A stretch of DNA of 64,000 bases, taken from Candidatus Gastranaerophilales bacterium (GTDB lineage: Bacteria > Cyanobacteriota > Vampirovibrionia > Gastranaerophilales > Gastranaerophilaceae). The stretch's first letter is position 1. Each line of letters begins with the position of its first letter. Positions 51,358-61,008 of the stretch are shown here, piece after piece. Below the pieces are notes generated by a model. The model was given only the letters and a program-made list of their open reading frames with translations, was not told the DNA's origin and made no database searches. Both the position numbers and the translations under genes were made by a program. The stretch is from the NCBI GenBank assembly GCA_017402995.1, contig JAFQOV010000025.1:1-64000 (forward strand). Direction: 5' to 3'.

Positions 51358-53145
51358 ATGATTAATCCTATTTCAAAATTTTCAATAAGTTTTCTTGGAA
51401 ACAAAACCTATGTCGTCGGACACAAAAGACCCGACACAGATTCAATTTGTTCTTCTATTGCGCAAGCAAACCTTGAAGAACAAATAAAAACCGATACAAA
51501 AAAAGAGTTTCAAGCAATTGCCCCAGGGGACATTAACACAGAAACAGAATTTGCGCTTGCTTATTTCAATATTAAAAAACCACAAGTGAAAGATGACCTT
51601 AGCCTAACTGTCAAAGAAGTTATGGATACTCGCGCAAAAGAAGATGTTTCAATTCATAAAGATGCGCCTGTTAAGGAGTTTGGCAATTTAATTGTTGAAA
51701 AAAATTTAAAAACAGTCCCTGTTTTAGATGATAATGGAAAAGTTGTCGGAGTAGCTTCAAGAAAAGCTTTAGCAGAGTTTTATTTAAGTTCTGATGACCA
51801 TCTTGAAAGCTTAAAAACAAAAAATATCCCCTATGAAAGAATTGCAAAACTTTTAGAGGCAAAAGTTTTAACAGGTAGCCTTTCCTTAAATGAAACAATA
51901 AAAGGAACAGTGCGCTCAGGCGCATATTCGCTTGATACAACAGATAATTTTAACCTTAAAGATGCAATTATCGTCATTGGCGATAGAGATGACATTCAAG
52001 CAAATGCCATCAGAAACGGTGCAAAATGTATTATTGTGACAAAAAATAAACCTGTAAATCCAAGCATTTTAGAGCTGGCAAAAGAAAATAATGTTATTAT
52101 TATGTCAACAAAATATGGCGTATCTAATTCAACAAGACTTTTAGAACAAAGTATGCCAATTTCAGACATCATGAACAAAGACGTTGTTTCTTTTGATTCA
52201 ACTAAAAGCATAGATGAACTTAAAAATATTGTTAAAAACACAGAATTTCGCTATTTTCCTGTTATTGAAAAAGGGAAATTTATTGGCGTTGTAAATCGTG
52301 ATGATTTATTAACACCTGATGACAATGATTTAATTTTAATTGACCATAATAATCCAAGTCAATTTATCAAAGGGGTTAAAAAGGAAAATATCGTTGCAAT
52401 TTTAGACCATCATAGACAAGAATTTCTTGCAGATTTAAAAAGAATACCAATGACATATGCACCTGTTGGCGCAAGTGCAACTTTGGTTGCAAAAAACTAT
52501 AAAGCAAATGGGATTGAAATCCCGCAAGATATTGCAGGCATTTTATGGTGCGCAATTATTTCAGATACCGACAAATTCACATCTATTACAACAACAGCTG
52601 AGGACAAAAAAATCGCACAAGAGCTTGCTCAAATTGCAAAAATTGAAGAACCAGAAAAATTAGCAAACAAACTTTTGGCGCAAAGAGACGTTAATTTGGA
52701 AAAATTAACCCCACAAGAACTTGTAAACTACGATTTAAAAACCTATAAAACAAAAAATAATTCTAATTATTCCGTTGGACAAATTGTCACTTTCCAAAGC
52801 GAAAAATATTTGCAATATGAAGATGAAATTAAAAAAGCGCTAAATGAATTAGATAGCAAAAACAACTCTCTAGGTTCAATTTTAATTATCACAGACTTAT
52901 CTCAAAGCGTGTCTTATTTGATTTGTTCAAATAATTTTATTGAAAAAGCAAAAGAAGTTTTGGAGCAAAACGACGAAGAATTTTTAGACACTTGCATTAA
53001 CCAAAGCGAAACAACTCAACTTGAAGCCTTGGTCGATATTACCCACGAAAGTTTAATTCCAAAGTTAATCAACGTGCAATCAAGAAAAGAACAGGTTGAA
53101 CCATTTGTCAAAAAAATTATTGAAATAACAGAACAAAACAAATAA
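51358..53145 (+). CDS. ppaC: Family II (Mn-dependent) inorganic pyrophosphatase with CBS-DRTGG insert (595 aa)
   Basis: Hydrolyses pyrophosphate. The DHH part starts with VVGHKRPDTDSICSSIAQANL and continues after the insert with ILDHHRQ and ISDTDKFTS. The insert (about 70-315) holds two CBS halves around a DRTGG-like domain (DRDDIQANAIRNGAKCIIVT), as in nucleotide-regulated CBS-PPases. The DHHA2 domain is at the C-terminus. Unusually, the N-terminus has a 15-residue extension (MINPISKFSISFLGN) before the first catalytic strand; this carries the ISF-type motif seen in effector-like genes. Confidence 0.94.
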   Translation: MINPISKFSISFLGNKTYVVGHKRPDTDSICSSIAQANLEEQIKTDTKKEFQAIAPGDINTETEFALAYFNIKKPQVKDDLSLTVKEVMDTRAKEDVSIHKDAPVKEFGNLIVEKNLKTVPVLDDNGKVVGVASRKALAEFYLSSDDHLESLKTKNIPYERIAKLLEAKVLTGSLSLNETIKGTVRSGAYSLDTTDNFNLKDAIIVIGDRDDIQANAIRNGAKCIIVTKNKPVNPSILELAKENNVIIMSTKYGVSNSTRLLEQSMPISDIMNKDVVSFDSTKSIDELKNIVKNTEFRYFPVIEKGKFIGVVNRDDLLTPDDNDLILIDHNNPSQFIKGVKKENIVAILDHHRQEFLADLKRIPMTYAPVGASATLVAKNYKANGIEIPQDIAGILWCAIISDTDKFTSITTTAEDKKIAQELAQIAKIEEPEKLANKLLAQRDVNLEKLTPQELVNYDLKTYKTKNNSNYSVGQIVTFQSEKYLQYEDEIKKALNELDSKNNSLGSILIITDLSQSVSYLICSNNFIEKAKEVLEQNDEEFLDTCINQSETTQLEALVDITHESLIPKLINVQSRKEQVEPFVKKIIEITEQNK

Positions 53146-53170
53146 AAAACTCCCAAAAGGGAGCTTTTTA
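53146..53170. terminator. Bidirectional terminator between ppaC and the lipoprotein gene
   Basis: CTCCC-AAAA-GGGAG with an A run before it and a T run after it serves both convergent genes. Confidence 0.75.
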
Positions 53171-54211
53171 TTATTGTAAACCTTTTAAGTCTTTAACTCT
53201 GAGTGCGAAATATGGGTCATTTTTTCCTTCATCAACCAAAAACATAACATATGGTTTATCGAAATCAAAATGACGAGGTTTGTTTTCATCTGCGATAATT
53301 AAAGAATTTGTTTTCACTAAAATTGCAGCTTCGCTTTTAATTTTTCCACCTTTTTCATCTAAAACCAAATCGATTGTTTCAAGAACTTCGGAAAAATAAA
53401 AATCTGTTCCTGCAATCGTTTTGTTGCAAAGTTCTGGATATTTTTTCATTTGTTTAATTTTTAAATATGGAACTTTTAGGGTGTCTTTTTCTGCAAAATC
53501 GCGGTTTCCTGTATAGTCGTTTGATTGTTTTATCATTTTTTTGTAGATTTTTTCAAAATCTTTGTCGCTATCTGTACGATATAAATATACAAAATCATTG
53601 GTTTTTGTTGGTAATTGAACAGCAAAATCATTTTCATTGTTATAGAACAATACTCTGACTGCTTTTCTTAGTTCTTCTTTGCTTTTTTCGTTAATTCCAA
53701 AGAAACTATATTTTTCTTTGCTTTTGTTAAAAGAAAGTTTGTCTAATTTATCAAATGGTATGAAAAATTCGAAATCTTTTTTCAACATTGCATAAGCGTA
53801 ATATTTGCCTTCTTCTTCTGACCAATCTAATAAATCAAGAATATCGCTATTTGTGTTAAATTTCTTTTTAATATCTTTTTTGATTAAATCTCTTTGTTTG
53901 ATTGTAGTTTTACCCCAACTTGTGTAATATGATTTTTCATTCAACATATCTTTATTAAAAAGATTTTGGTTTAAACCAATTAAATCAAAAGTTGGTTTTT
54001 CATCTATAAAATATATATCACCTTTGACAATATTTTCTTTTACTTCATTAAAAGCAAGTTGCATTGTTCCAACCCAAAGTTTGTTTTGAGCATTTGATTG
54101 AGACTGAAACAAAGTCAAAATATCAATCGCTGAAGATTCTTGCGGTTTTTTGTGCAGTGTGCAACCGCAAAACAATATCAAAGATAAAAACATCATTAAA
54201 AACTTTTTCAT
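53171..54211 (-). CDS. Lipoprotein with possible serpin-like C-terminus (346 aa)
   Basis: Signal sequence plus lipobox (LILFCGC; Cys17) predicts lipidation. The body is Lys/Asp-rich. The C-terminal ~80 residues (DEKGGKIKSEAAILVK ... FDFDKPYVMFLVDEGKNDPYFALRV) resemble the hinge, reactive loop and last strands of serpins, where the hinge EAAxA and FxxDxPF are conserved; the N-terminal half does not obviously match. I rate the serpin reading as possible only. The strong AAAGGAGA ribosome binding site is clear. Confidence 0.7.
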   Translation of the reverse strand: MKKFLMMFLSLILFCGCTLHKKPQESSAIDILTLFQSQSNAQNKLWVGTMQLAFNEVKENIVKGDIYFIDEKPTFDLIGLNQNLFNKDMLNEKSYYTSWGKTTIKQRDLIKKDIKKKFNTNSDILDLLDWSEEEGKYYAYAMLKKDFEFFIPFDKLDKLSFNKSKEKYSFFGINEKSKEELRKAVRVLFYNNENDFAVQLPTKTNDFVYLYRTDSDKDFEKIYKKMIKQSNDYTGNRDFAEKDTLKVPYLKIKQMKKYPELCNKTIAGTDFYFSEVLETIDLVLDEKGGKIKSEAAILVKTNSLIIADENKPRHFDFDKPYVMFLVDEGKNDPYFALRVKDLKGLQ

Positions 54212-54256
54212 TATTATTTTCTCCTTTGTATTAAATATAACACATTTAGAACTTTA

Positions 54257-54265
54257 TGATAAAAT
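54257..54265 (+). promoter_or_regulatory. Extended -10 promoter of the U32 gene, leaderless arrangement
   Basis: TG-A-TAAAAT ends at 54265; the ATG is at 54272, a 6-nt gap with no Shine-Dalgarno sequence. Confidence 0.55.
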
Positions 54266-54271
54266 AAATTT

Positions 54272-55495
54272 ATGAACGAATTATTAATGCCCGCAGGTAG
54301 TATTGAAAAAATGAAATATGCGTTTAGCTATGGTGCTGATGCAGTGTATTTAGGTCTTGTTGATTTTTCGCTTCGCGCTTTGAGAAAAGGCGAATTGATT
54401 GACGAAACAAATTTAAAAACAGCAGTTGAAATTGCAAATAATTTGAATAAAAAAATTTATTGCACGCTAAACATCTTCGCATATGATGACGACATTAAAA
54501 AATTAGAACAAACTATTGAAATAATCAAAGACGCAAAACCTCATGCGCTCATTATTTCCGACTTTGGAATTTATCGAACAATAAAAAAATATATTGATGA
54601 TATCGATATCCATATTTCAACGCAAACAAACATCTTAAACTCTGAAACTGTTAAATTTTGGCGCGATTTGGGCGCAACTCGTGCAATTTTGGCAAGAGAA
54701 TTGTCATATAAAAAAATCGAAGAAATCAGAAAAAATGTTCCAGATATGGAGCTTGAAATGTTTATCCACGGCGCTCAATGTATGGGTTATTCTGGAAGAT
54801 GTTTATTATCTGATTATATGACAGGTGGCGAACGCCAAGCAAACCAAGGCAACTGCGCTCAAGCTTGCAGATGGAGTTATAAATTACTTGAAGAAACTCG
54901 CCCTGGGGAATATTTTGAAATAGTTCAAGATGATAAAGGTTCGCACATTATGTCCACCAAGGATTTATGCCTTGTTGAACATATTAAAGAACTTTGCAAC
55001 CTTGGAATAGACTCATTTAAGGTCGAAGGAAGAACAAAAAGTCTCTATTACGTTTCTGCTGTTGCAAAAACATACAGACAAGTGATAGATGGAAAATTAG
55101 ACACAAAAACAGCTTTTGAAGAATTAAAAAAAGTTGGAAACAGAGGCTATACAAAAGGCTTCTTCTTTGACAATAACGATTCTTCAACATATTCATATGA
55201 CATTTCAAAAGGTCTTGCAGGTTCTGATTTTCTTGGAATTGTTCAAGGGAAAAAAGAAAACGGCTATGAACTTTTAATTAAAAATAAAATTTTATTAAAT
55301 GATGAAATTGAAATCATCACGCCAAATTATTCAACTTTAGCTACTGTTGAAAAAATAACTCACTCTAAAAAAGGCGAGGTTGATACCGCAAATACAAATG
55401 ATGTTATTGAAATTCAATTCAAAGCAGAAAATAACGAATGGGAAAAAGAGTCCGCTTGGGCACTAGCAAGAACAAAGGGAATGAAGGATTTATAA
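54272..55495 (+). CDS. trhP: Peptidase U32 family protein, TrhP/YegQ-like (407 aa)
   Basis: The family start ELLMPAGSIEKMKYAFSYGADAVYLG, the ISTQTN strand and the Cys motif MFIHGAQCMGYSGRCLLSDYMTGG ... GNCAQACRW are all present. Four cysteines in these motifs bind an iron-sulfur cluster. In E. coli the TrhP (YegQ) branch hydroxylates U34 of several tRNAs with prephenate as donor. The exact branch is inferred from length and motifs. The yqeG gene follows at once. Confidence 0.9.
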   Translation: MNELLMPAGSIEKMKYAFSYGADAVYLGLVDFSLRALRKGELIDETNLKTAVEIANNLNKKIYCTLNIFAYDDDIKKLEQTIEIIKDAKPHALIISDFGIYRTIKKYIDDIDIHISTQTNILNSETVKFWRDLGATRAILARELSYKKIEEIRKNVPDMELEMFIHGAQCMGYSGRCLLSDYMTGGERQANQGNCAQACRWSYKLLEETRPGEYFEIVQDDKGSHIMSTKDLCLVEHIKELCNLGIDSFKVEGRTKSLYYVSAVAKTYRQVIDGKLDTKTAFEELKKVGNRGYTKGFFFDNNDSSTYSYDISKGLAGSDFLGIVQGKKENGYELLIKNKILLNDEIEIITPNYSTLATVEKITHSKKGEVDTANTNDVIEIQFKAENNEWEKESAWALARTKGMKDL

Positions 55496-55496
55496 G

Positions 55497-55976
55497 ATGT
55501 TTTTAAGACCTGATTATAATATTGAATCTATTTATGATATCGACATTAAAGAGCTTAAAAAGGGCGGAATACAGGCGCTTTTTTTTGATTTAGATTCAAC
55601 CTTGATGAAGTCAAAAAGTGGCAAATTTTCTTTTAAAACACTCCAATATCTTGAAGATTTAAAAACAAATTTTAAATTAGCAATCATCACAAATAACAAA
55701 AAAATTAGCTACATTAATAAAGCAAAATCTCAAACTGATATTCCAGTTTATTTTGAAGCTAAAAAACCAAGTACGGAAGTTCTTTTAAAAGCTTGCAAAG
55801 ATTTAAACGTTGAACCACAAAGAACAGCCATGGTTGGAGATAGACCCTTGAGCGATATTTTGGGCGGGAAAAATGCCAAAATGATGACTATTTTGGTTGA
55901 TTCAATTTCAAAAGATGAAGAAAACTTCATTGTTAGATTTGCAAGATTTATTGAAAGACTGACAATTGAAAAATAA
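55497..55976 (+). CDS. yqeG: YqeG-family HAD phosphatase (159 aa)
   Basis: HAD motifs: I DLDSTLMKSK (nucleophile and general acid Asp), II IITNNK, III Lys in AKKPSTEVL, IV VGDRPLSDILGG. This IIIA-type phosphatase is common in Firmicutes and Cyanobacteria; its substrate may be phosphatidylglycerophosphate in some lineages, unproven here. It starts 1 bp after the U32 gene, so they are one operon. Confidence 0.88.
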   Translation: MFLRPDYNIESIYDIDIKELKKGGIQALFFDLDSTLMKSKSGKFSFKTLQYLEDLKTNFKLAIITNNKKISYINKAKSQTDIPVYFEAKKPSTEVLLKACKDLNVEPQRTAMVGDRPLSDILGGKNAKMMTILVDSISKDEENFIVRFARFIERLTIEK

Positions 55977-56009
55977 ATAATTAATTTTTTGTTAATAAAA
56001 TTAATTATT
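55976..56009. other. Perfect AT-only inverted repeat before groES
   Basis: AATAATTAATTTT pairs with AAAATTAATTATT across an 8-nt loop. It could end the yqeG transcript or regulate groESL. It is not a CIRCE element (no GCACTC half-site). Confidence 0.55.
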
Positions 56010-56062
56010 TTAAAAAATAAATATATTATGGAGAAGTAGAATACAGAAAAATGGAGGATATT

Positions 56063-56350
56063 ATGATTAAACCTTTAGCAGATAGAATTGTTATCAAAGT
56101 TATTGATGACGCTCAACAAACTTCAGGCGGAATTTTTATTCCTGATAGCGCAAAAGAAAAACCACAAAAAGGCGAAGTTATCGCAGTTGGCGGTGGTAAA
56201 ACATTAGACAGTGGCGAAAAAGAACCAATGGAAGTTAAAGTTGGCGATATCGTTTTATTTGCAAAATATTCAGGAACTGACGTAAAAGTTGGAAATGACG
56301 AATATAAAATCATTTCAGTTAAAGATGCTTTAGCAATCCTTGAGGACTAA
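56063..56350 (+). CDS. groES: Co-chaperonin GroES (95 aa)
   Basis: Seven-fold lid of the GroEL cage. I use the ATG at 56063 because GGAGG lies 5 nt upstream and the product MIKPLADRIVIKVID has the usual length. The mobile loop is QQTSGGIFIPDSAKEKP, with VGDIVLFAKYSGTDVK later. groEL is 200 bp downstream; a GC-rich hairpin element fills the gap. No HrcA/CIRCE site is visible. Confidence 0.97.
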   Translation: MIKPLADRIVIKVIDDAQQTSGGIFIPDSAKEKPQKGEVIAVGGGKTLDSGEKEPMEVKVGDIVLFAKYSGTDVKVGNDEYKIISVKDALAILED

Positions 56351-56530
56351 AATCGTAGTGCGACGCACTAGATTTTAGCCGAAAGGCAAAAAAGTGTGAG
56401 CACGACGGCAGCCGCGAAGAGCTGGTGCCAAGTGCGAAACCGTTCTAAGGCGACGTGGAAATCTTTGATTTCCTCAGGAGCCAAAAGGTACAAGCCGGTA
56501 CTAAATCGGCAAACCACAACCTAGTTAGTA
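56351..56530. repeat. GC-rich hairpin element between groES and groEL
   Basis: It contains a diverged copy (56393-56447) of the 60-bp repeat at 4611 and 5277, then a GCGACGT...CAGGAGC unit (56450-56481) whose inner stem is GGAAATC-TTT-GATTTCC. A short hairpin (GTGCGACGCAC) precedes it. It lies inside an operon, so it must be transcribed. Confidence 0.8.
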
Positions 56531-56547
56531 CAAAAAGAAGGAAATAA

Positions 56548-58460
<1,913 letters not shown>

Positions 58461-58465
<5 letters not shown>

Positions 58466-58623
58466 GATTTTGACTAGGGCGGAACAGGGCTTCAGCCCGT
58501 AGTGAGCCCGTCTGTTCGAGAAAACCGACGTAGCGATTTTTGCGCAAGCAAAATAAAGCGAAGTTCAAGGTTTTTGAGTTGTCAATAATCCAAGATGTAG
58601 GCGTAAAACAAAATAGAAACGTT
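58461..58623. repeat. Further GC-rich element, degenerate
   Basis: Hairpin GGGCTTCAGCCC (58487-58498) and the conserved CGACGTAGCGATTTTTGCGCAAG follow the duplicated groEL end. There is no CAGGAGC closure, so it looks like a decayed unit. No gene is seen between 58466 and 58761. Confidence 0.6.
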
Positions 58624-58656
58624 AAAAATGCCGTCGCTTTATGCAACGGCATTTTT
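58624..58656. terminator. Terminator-like hairpin
   Basis: AAAAATGCCGT pairs with ACGGCATTTTT, bounded by A and T runs. Confidence 0.8.
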
Positions 58657-58761
58657 AGTTAGAATCCTCCCTCAAATCAACGATAAACCCCTATCCATCT
58701 TGAAAACCCAACACAATATGCTATAATTATAGTAAATACAAGAATAGCAAATAGGTGTTAA

Positions 58762-59034
58762 ATGTCATTCGATTTTGGTCCAATGCAAAATCTATCTAAC
58801 GTGCAAGCAAGTCACAAATCCTGCGCTGGTGGCGGTGGAAACACTGGCTATTTTCAACGAGGAAAAAAAGACGAAGATGAAGCACTTTTGAACTTTAACA
58901 CAGAAGAATATCCGCCAGATTCCTTTGAGCATATGGAGCTTGACCTTGAAGAAGAAAAGAAAGACTTCTGGACAAGTGTTAAATTGCTTTTCAAAAAGAT
59001 TTTTTCTGCTTTAAAAAGATTAATTTCTAAATAA
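58762..59034 (+). CDS. Small hypothetical protein with Cys-Gly motif and helical tail (90 aa)
   Basis: The protein has a Cys-Ala-Gly4-Asn-Thr-Gly stretch (about 27-36), then a Lys/Glu/Asp-rich part and a C-terminal amphipathic helix (FWTSVKLLFKKIFSALKRLISK) that could bind a membrane. Upstream are TATAAT (58730-58735) and AGGTG as ribosome binding site. I do not recognise the family; the Cys-Gly stretch has a peptide-precursor look, but no modification genes are adjacent. Confidence 0.65.
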   Translation: MSFDFGPMQNLSNVQASHKSCAGGGGNTGYFQRGKKDEDEALLNFNTEEYPPDSFEHMELDLEEEKKDFWTSVKLLFKKIFSALKRLISK

Positions 59035-59098
59035 GTTGTGAAATATTTTTATTTATTTTAAAATTACCTTATATGTGTAAACAAATAAGGAGTTTGAC

Positions 59099-60301
59099 AT
59101 GAAAAAATCTATTAAAGATTTAGGGGATATTCAAGGAAAACGCGCTTTAGTCCGCGTTGACATTAATGTTCCTCTTGATGAAAACAAAAACGTTACAGAT
59201 GACACAAGAATTCAAGCAATTCTTCCAACAGTTAAATTTTTAACTGAAAAAGGCGCAAAAGTTATTTTAATGGCTCACCTTGGCAGACCAAAAGGCGAAT
59301 GGAACACAGAATTTTCTCTAGAACCAGCTGCAAAACATTTAGCTAAAGTTTTAGGCGAAGATGTATTATTCGTTAAATCACCTGTTGGCGAAGGTGCAGA
59401 TAAAGAATTAGCTGCTTTAGAAGCTGGAAAAGTTGCTTTATTAGAAAATATCAGATTTTATAAAGCCGAAGAAGCTAAAGATGACGACATGACATTTGCT
59501 AATGAATTAGCAAAACTTGGCGATTTCTATGTAAACGACGCATTTGGCGCAGCACACAGAAACCACACATCTACATCTAAATTAGCTCGCGTTTTAAAAC
59601 CAGCTGTTTCTGGTCTTTTAATGGAAAAAGAATTAAAATGCTTAGGCGCAGCTCTAGACAACCCAACTCGCCCATTCACAGCAGTTGTTGGTGGTGCTAA
59701 AGTTTCTTCTAAAATCGGTGTATTAGAAAACTTAATCGACAAAGTTGATAACTTAATTATCGGTGGCGGTATGGCTTATACTTTCGTTAAAGCTAACGGT
59801 GGTAAAATCGGTAATTCAATTTGCGAAGACGACCAAATCGAAACAGCAAAAGCTATTGAAGCAAAAGCTACTCAAAAAGGCGTTAAATTAGTTATGGCAA
59901 CAGATGTTTTAGTTGCAGATGATTTCTCAGGCAATGGCACAAACAAATTTGTTGCAATTAACGAAATTCCAGACGGTTTTGAAGGCGTTGACGCTGGTAT
60001 GGATTCAAGAAAAGCATTTGCTGAAGTTTTAAAATCTTCAAAAACAATTTTGATGAACGGACCAGTTGGTGCTTTTGAAAATCCAAAATTTGCAGACGGT
60101 ACAAAAGCTGTATTAGAAGCTATTGTTGAAGCAACAGCAAATGGCGCAACTTCAGTAATCGGCGGTGGCGATTCAGTTTCTGCAGCGAAAAAATTCGCTA
60201 AAGCAACAGATTTCACACACGTTTCAACAGGTGGCGGCGCTTCTTTAGAATTTATTGAAGGCAAAGTTTTACCTGGTGTTGACGCGCTAGATGAAGTTTA
60301 A
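59099..60301 (+). CDS. pgk: Phosphoglycerate kinase (400 aa)
   Basis: ATP-forming step of glycolysis. RVDINVPLDENKNVTDDTRI, HLGRPKGE, LENIRFYKAEE, the NDAFGAAHRNHTS loop, and the C-terminal nucleotide-binding GGGDSVSAAKKF and STGGGASLEF are complete. AAGGAG precedes the ATG. A clear terminator follows; there is no operon partner. Confidence 0.98.
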   Translation: MKKSIKDLGDIQGKRALVRVDINVPLDENKNVTDDTRIQAILPTVKFLTEKGAKVILMAHLGRPKGEWNTEFSLEPAAKHLAKVLGEDVLFVKSPVGEGADKELAALEAGKVALLENIRFYKAEEAKDDDMTFANELAKLGDFYVNDAFGAAHRNHTSTSKLARVLKPAVSGLLMEKELKCLGAALDNPTRPFTAVVGGAKVSSKIGVLENLIDKVDNLIIGGGMAYTFVKANGGKIGNSICEDDQIETAKAIEAKATQKGVKLVMATDVLVADDFSGNGTNKFVAINEIPDGFEGVDAGMDSRKAFAEVLKSSKTILMNGPVGAFENPKFADGTKAVLEAIVEATANGATSVIGGGDSVSAAKKFAKATDFTHVSTGGGASLEFIEGKVLPGVDALDEV

Positions 60302-60318
60302 ATTAAATAACAATATTT

Positions 60319-60348
60319 AAAAAGCCGAGGGTAAAACTTCGGCTTTTT
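60319..60348. terminator. Terminator after pgk
   Basis: AAAAAGCCGA pairs with TCGGCTTTTT. Confidence 0.9.
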
Positions 60349-60428
60349 GTTTTAATTTTCTTTATTTATTTGCCAACTTAAATTAAAAAGAGTAAGATTA
60401 ATATACAAAATACTAAAGGGAGAAGGAA

Positions 60429-60923
60429 ATGAACTATCACAATATTACACACGACGATATGTTAAATGGCGACGGCTTAAGAACAGTTTTATGGACAGCT
60501 GGTTGCACGCATTTTTGTGATGGTTGCCAAAATCCTGAAACATGGGACGTTTCAGGCGGAATTGAATTTGACGAAGCAGCAGAAAAAGAGCTTTTTGACG
60601 GCTTAAAACAAGAACACATCTCAGGCGTTACTTTCTCTGGTGGCGATCCTTTGCATCCATTTAATAGAGACGAAATTTTTGCTTTGGCAAAAAAAATCAA
60701 AGAAGAATTACCTTCAAAAACCGTTTGGCTTTATACTGGCTTCCTTTGGGAAGAAGTTAAACAATTAGAAGGCATTAAATATCTTGATGTTTTAATTGAT
60801 GGCGAATTTAAAAAAGAATTAAATGACAATAATTTATGTTGGATTGGTAGCTCAAATCAAAGAATTATTGATGTTCAAAAATCATTAGAAAAAGATGAAA
60901 TTGTTTTATTTCTAGAACAATAG
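60429..60923 (+). CDS. nrdG: Anaerobic ribonucleotide reductase activator NrdG (164 aa)
   Basis: Radical SAM activase that puts the glycyl radical on NrdD. Cluster motif CTHFCDGCQNPETW, GGDPLHPFN for SAM contact, and TVWLYTGF are standard. GGGAGAAGGAA precedes the ATG. NrdD is not adjacent. It supports an anaerobic life style. Confidence 0.93.
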   Translation: MNYHNITHDDMLNGDGLRTVLWTAGCTHFCDGCQNPETWDVSGGIEFDEAAEKELFDGLKQEHISGVTFSGGDPLHPFNRDEIFALAKKIKEELPSKTVWLYTGFLWEEVKQLEGIKYLDVLIDGEFKKELNDNNLCWIGSSNQRIIDVQKSLEKDEIVLFLEQ

Positions 60924-60972
60924 CCAAAGCTACTACAATTAATTGATTAAATGGATATACCCGACTATTTAT

Positions 60973-61002
60973 TTGACATCTCTATTGGGAAACTTGTATT
61001 AT
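60973..61002 (+). promoter_or_regulatory. Promoter of fixC-like gene, leaderless arrangement
   Basis: TTGACA (60973-60978), 18-bp spacer, TATTAT (60997-61002), then 6 nt to the ATG at 61009. Confidence 0.75.
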
Positions 61003-61008
61003 TAATGT

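Noticed and set aside
55977-56062. CIRCE (HrcA) operator upstream of groES
   Set aside because: The inverted repeat there is AT-only and lacks the GCACTC/GAGTGC half-sites.
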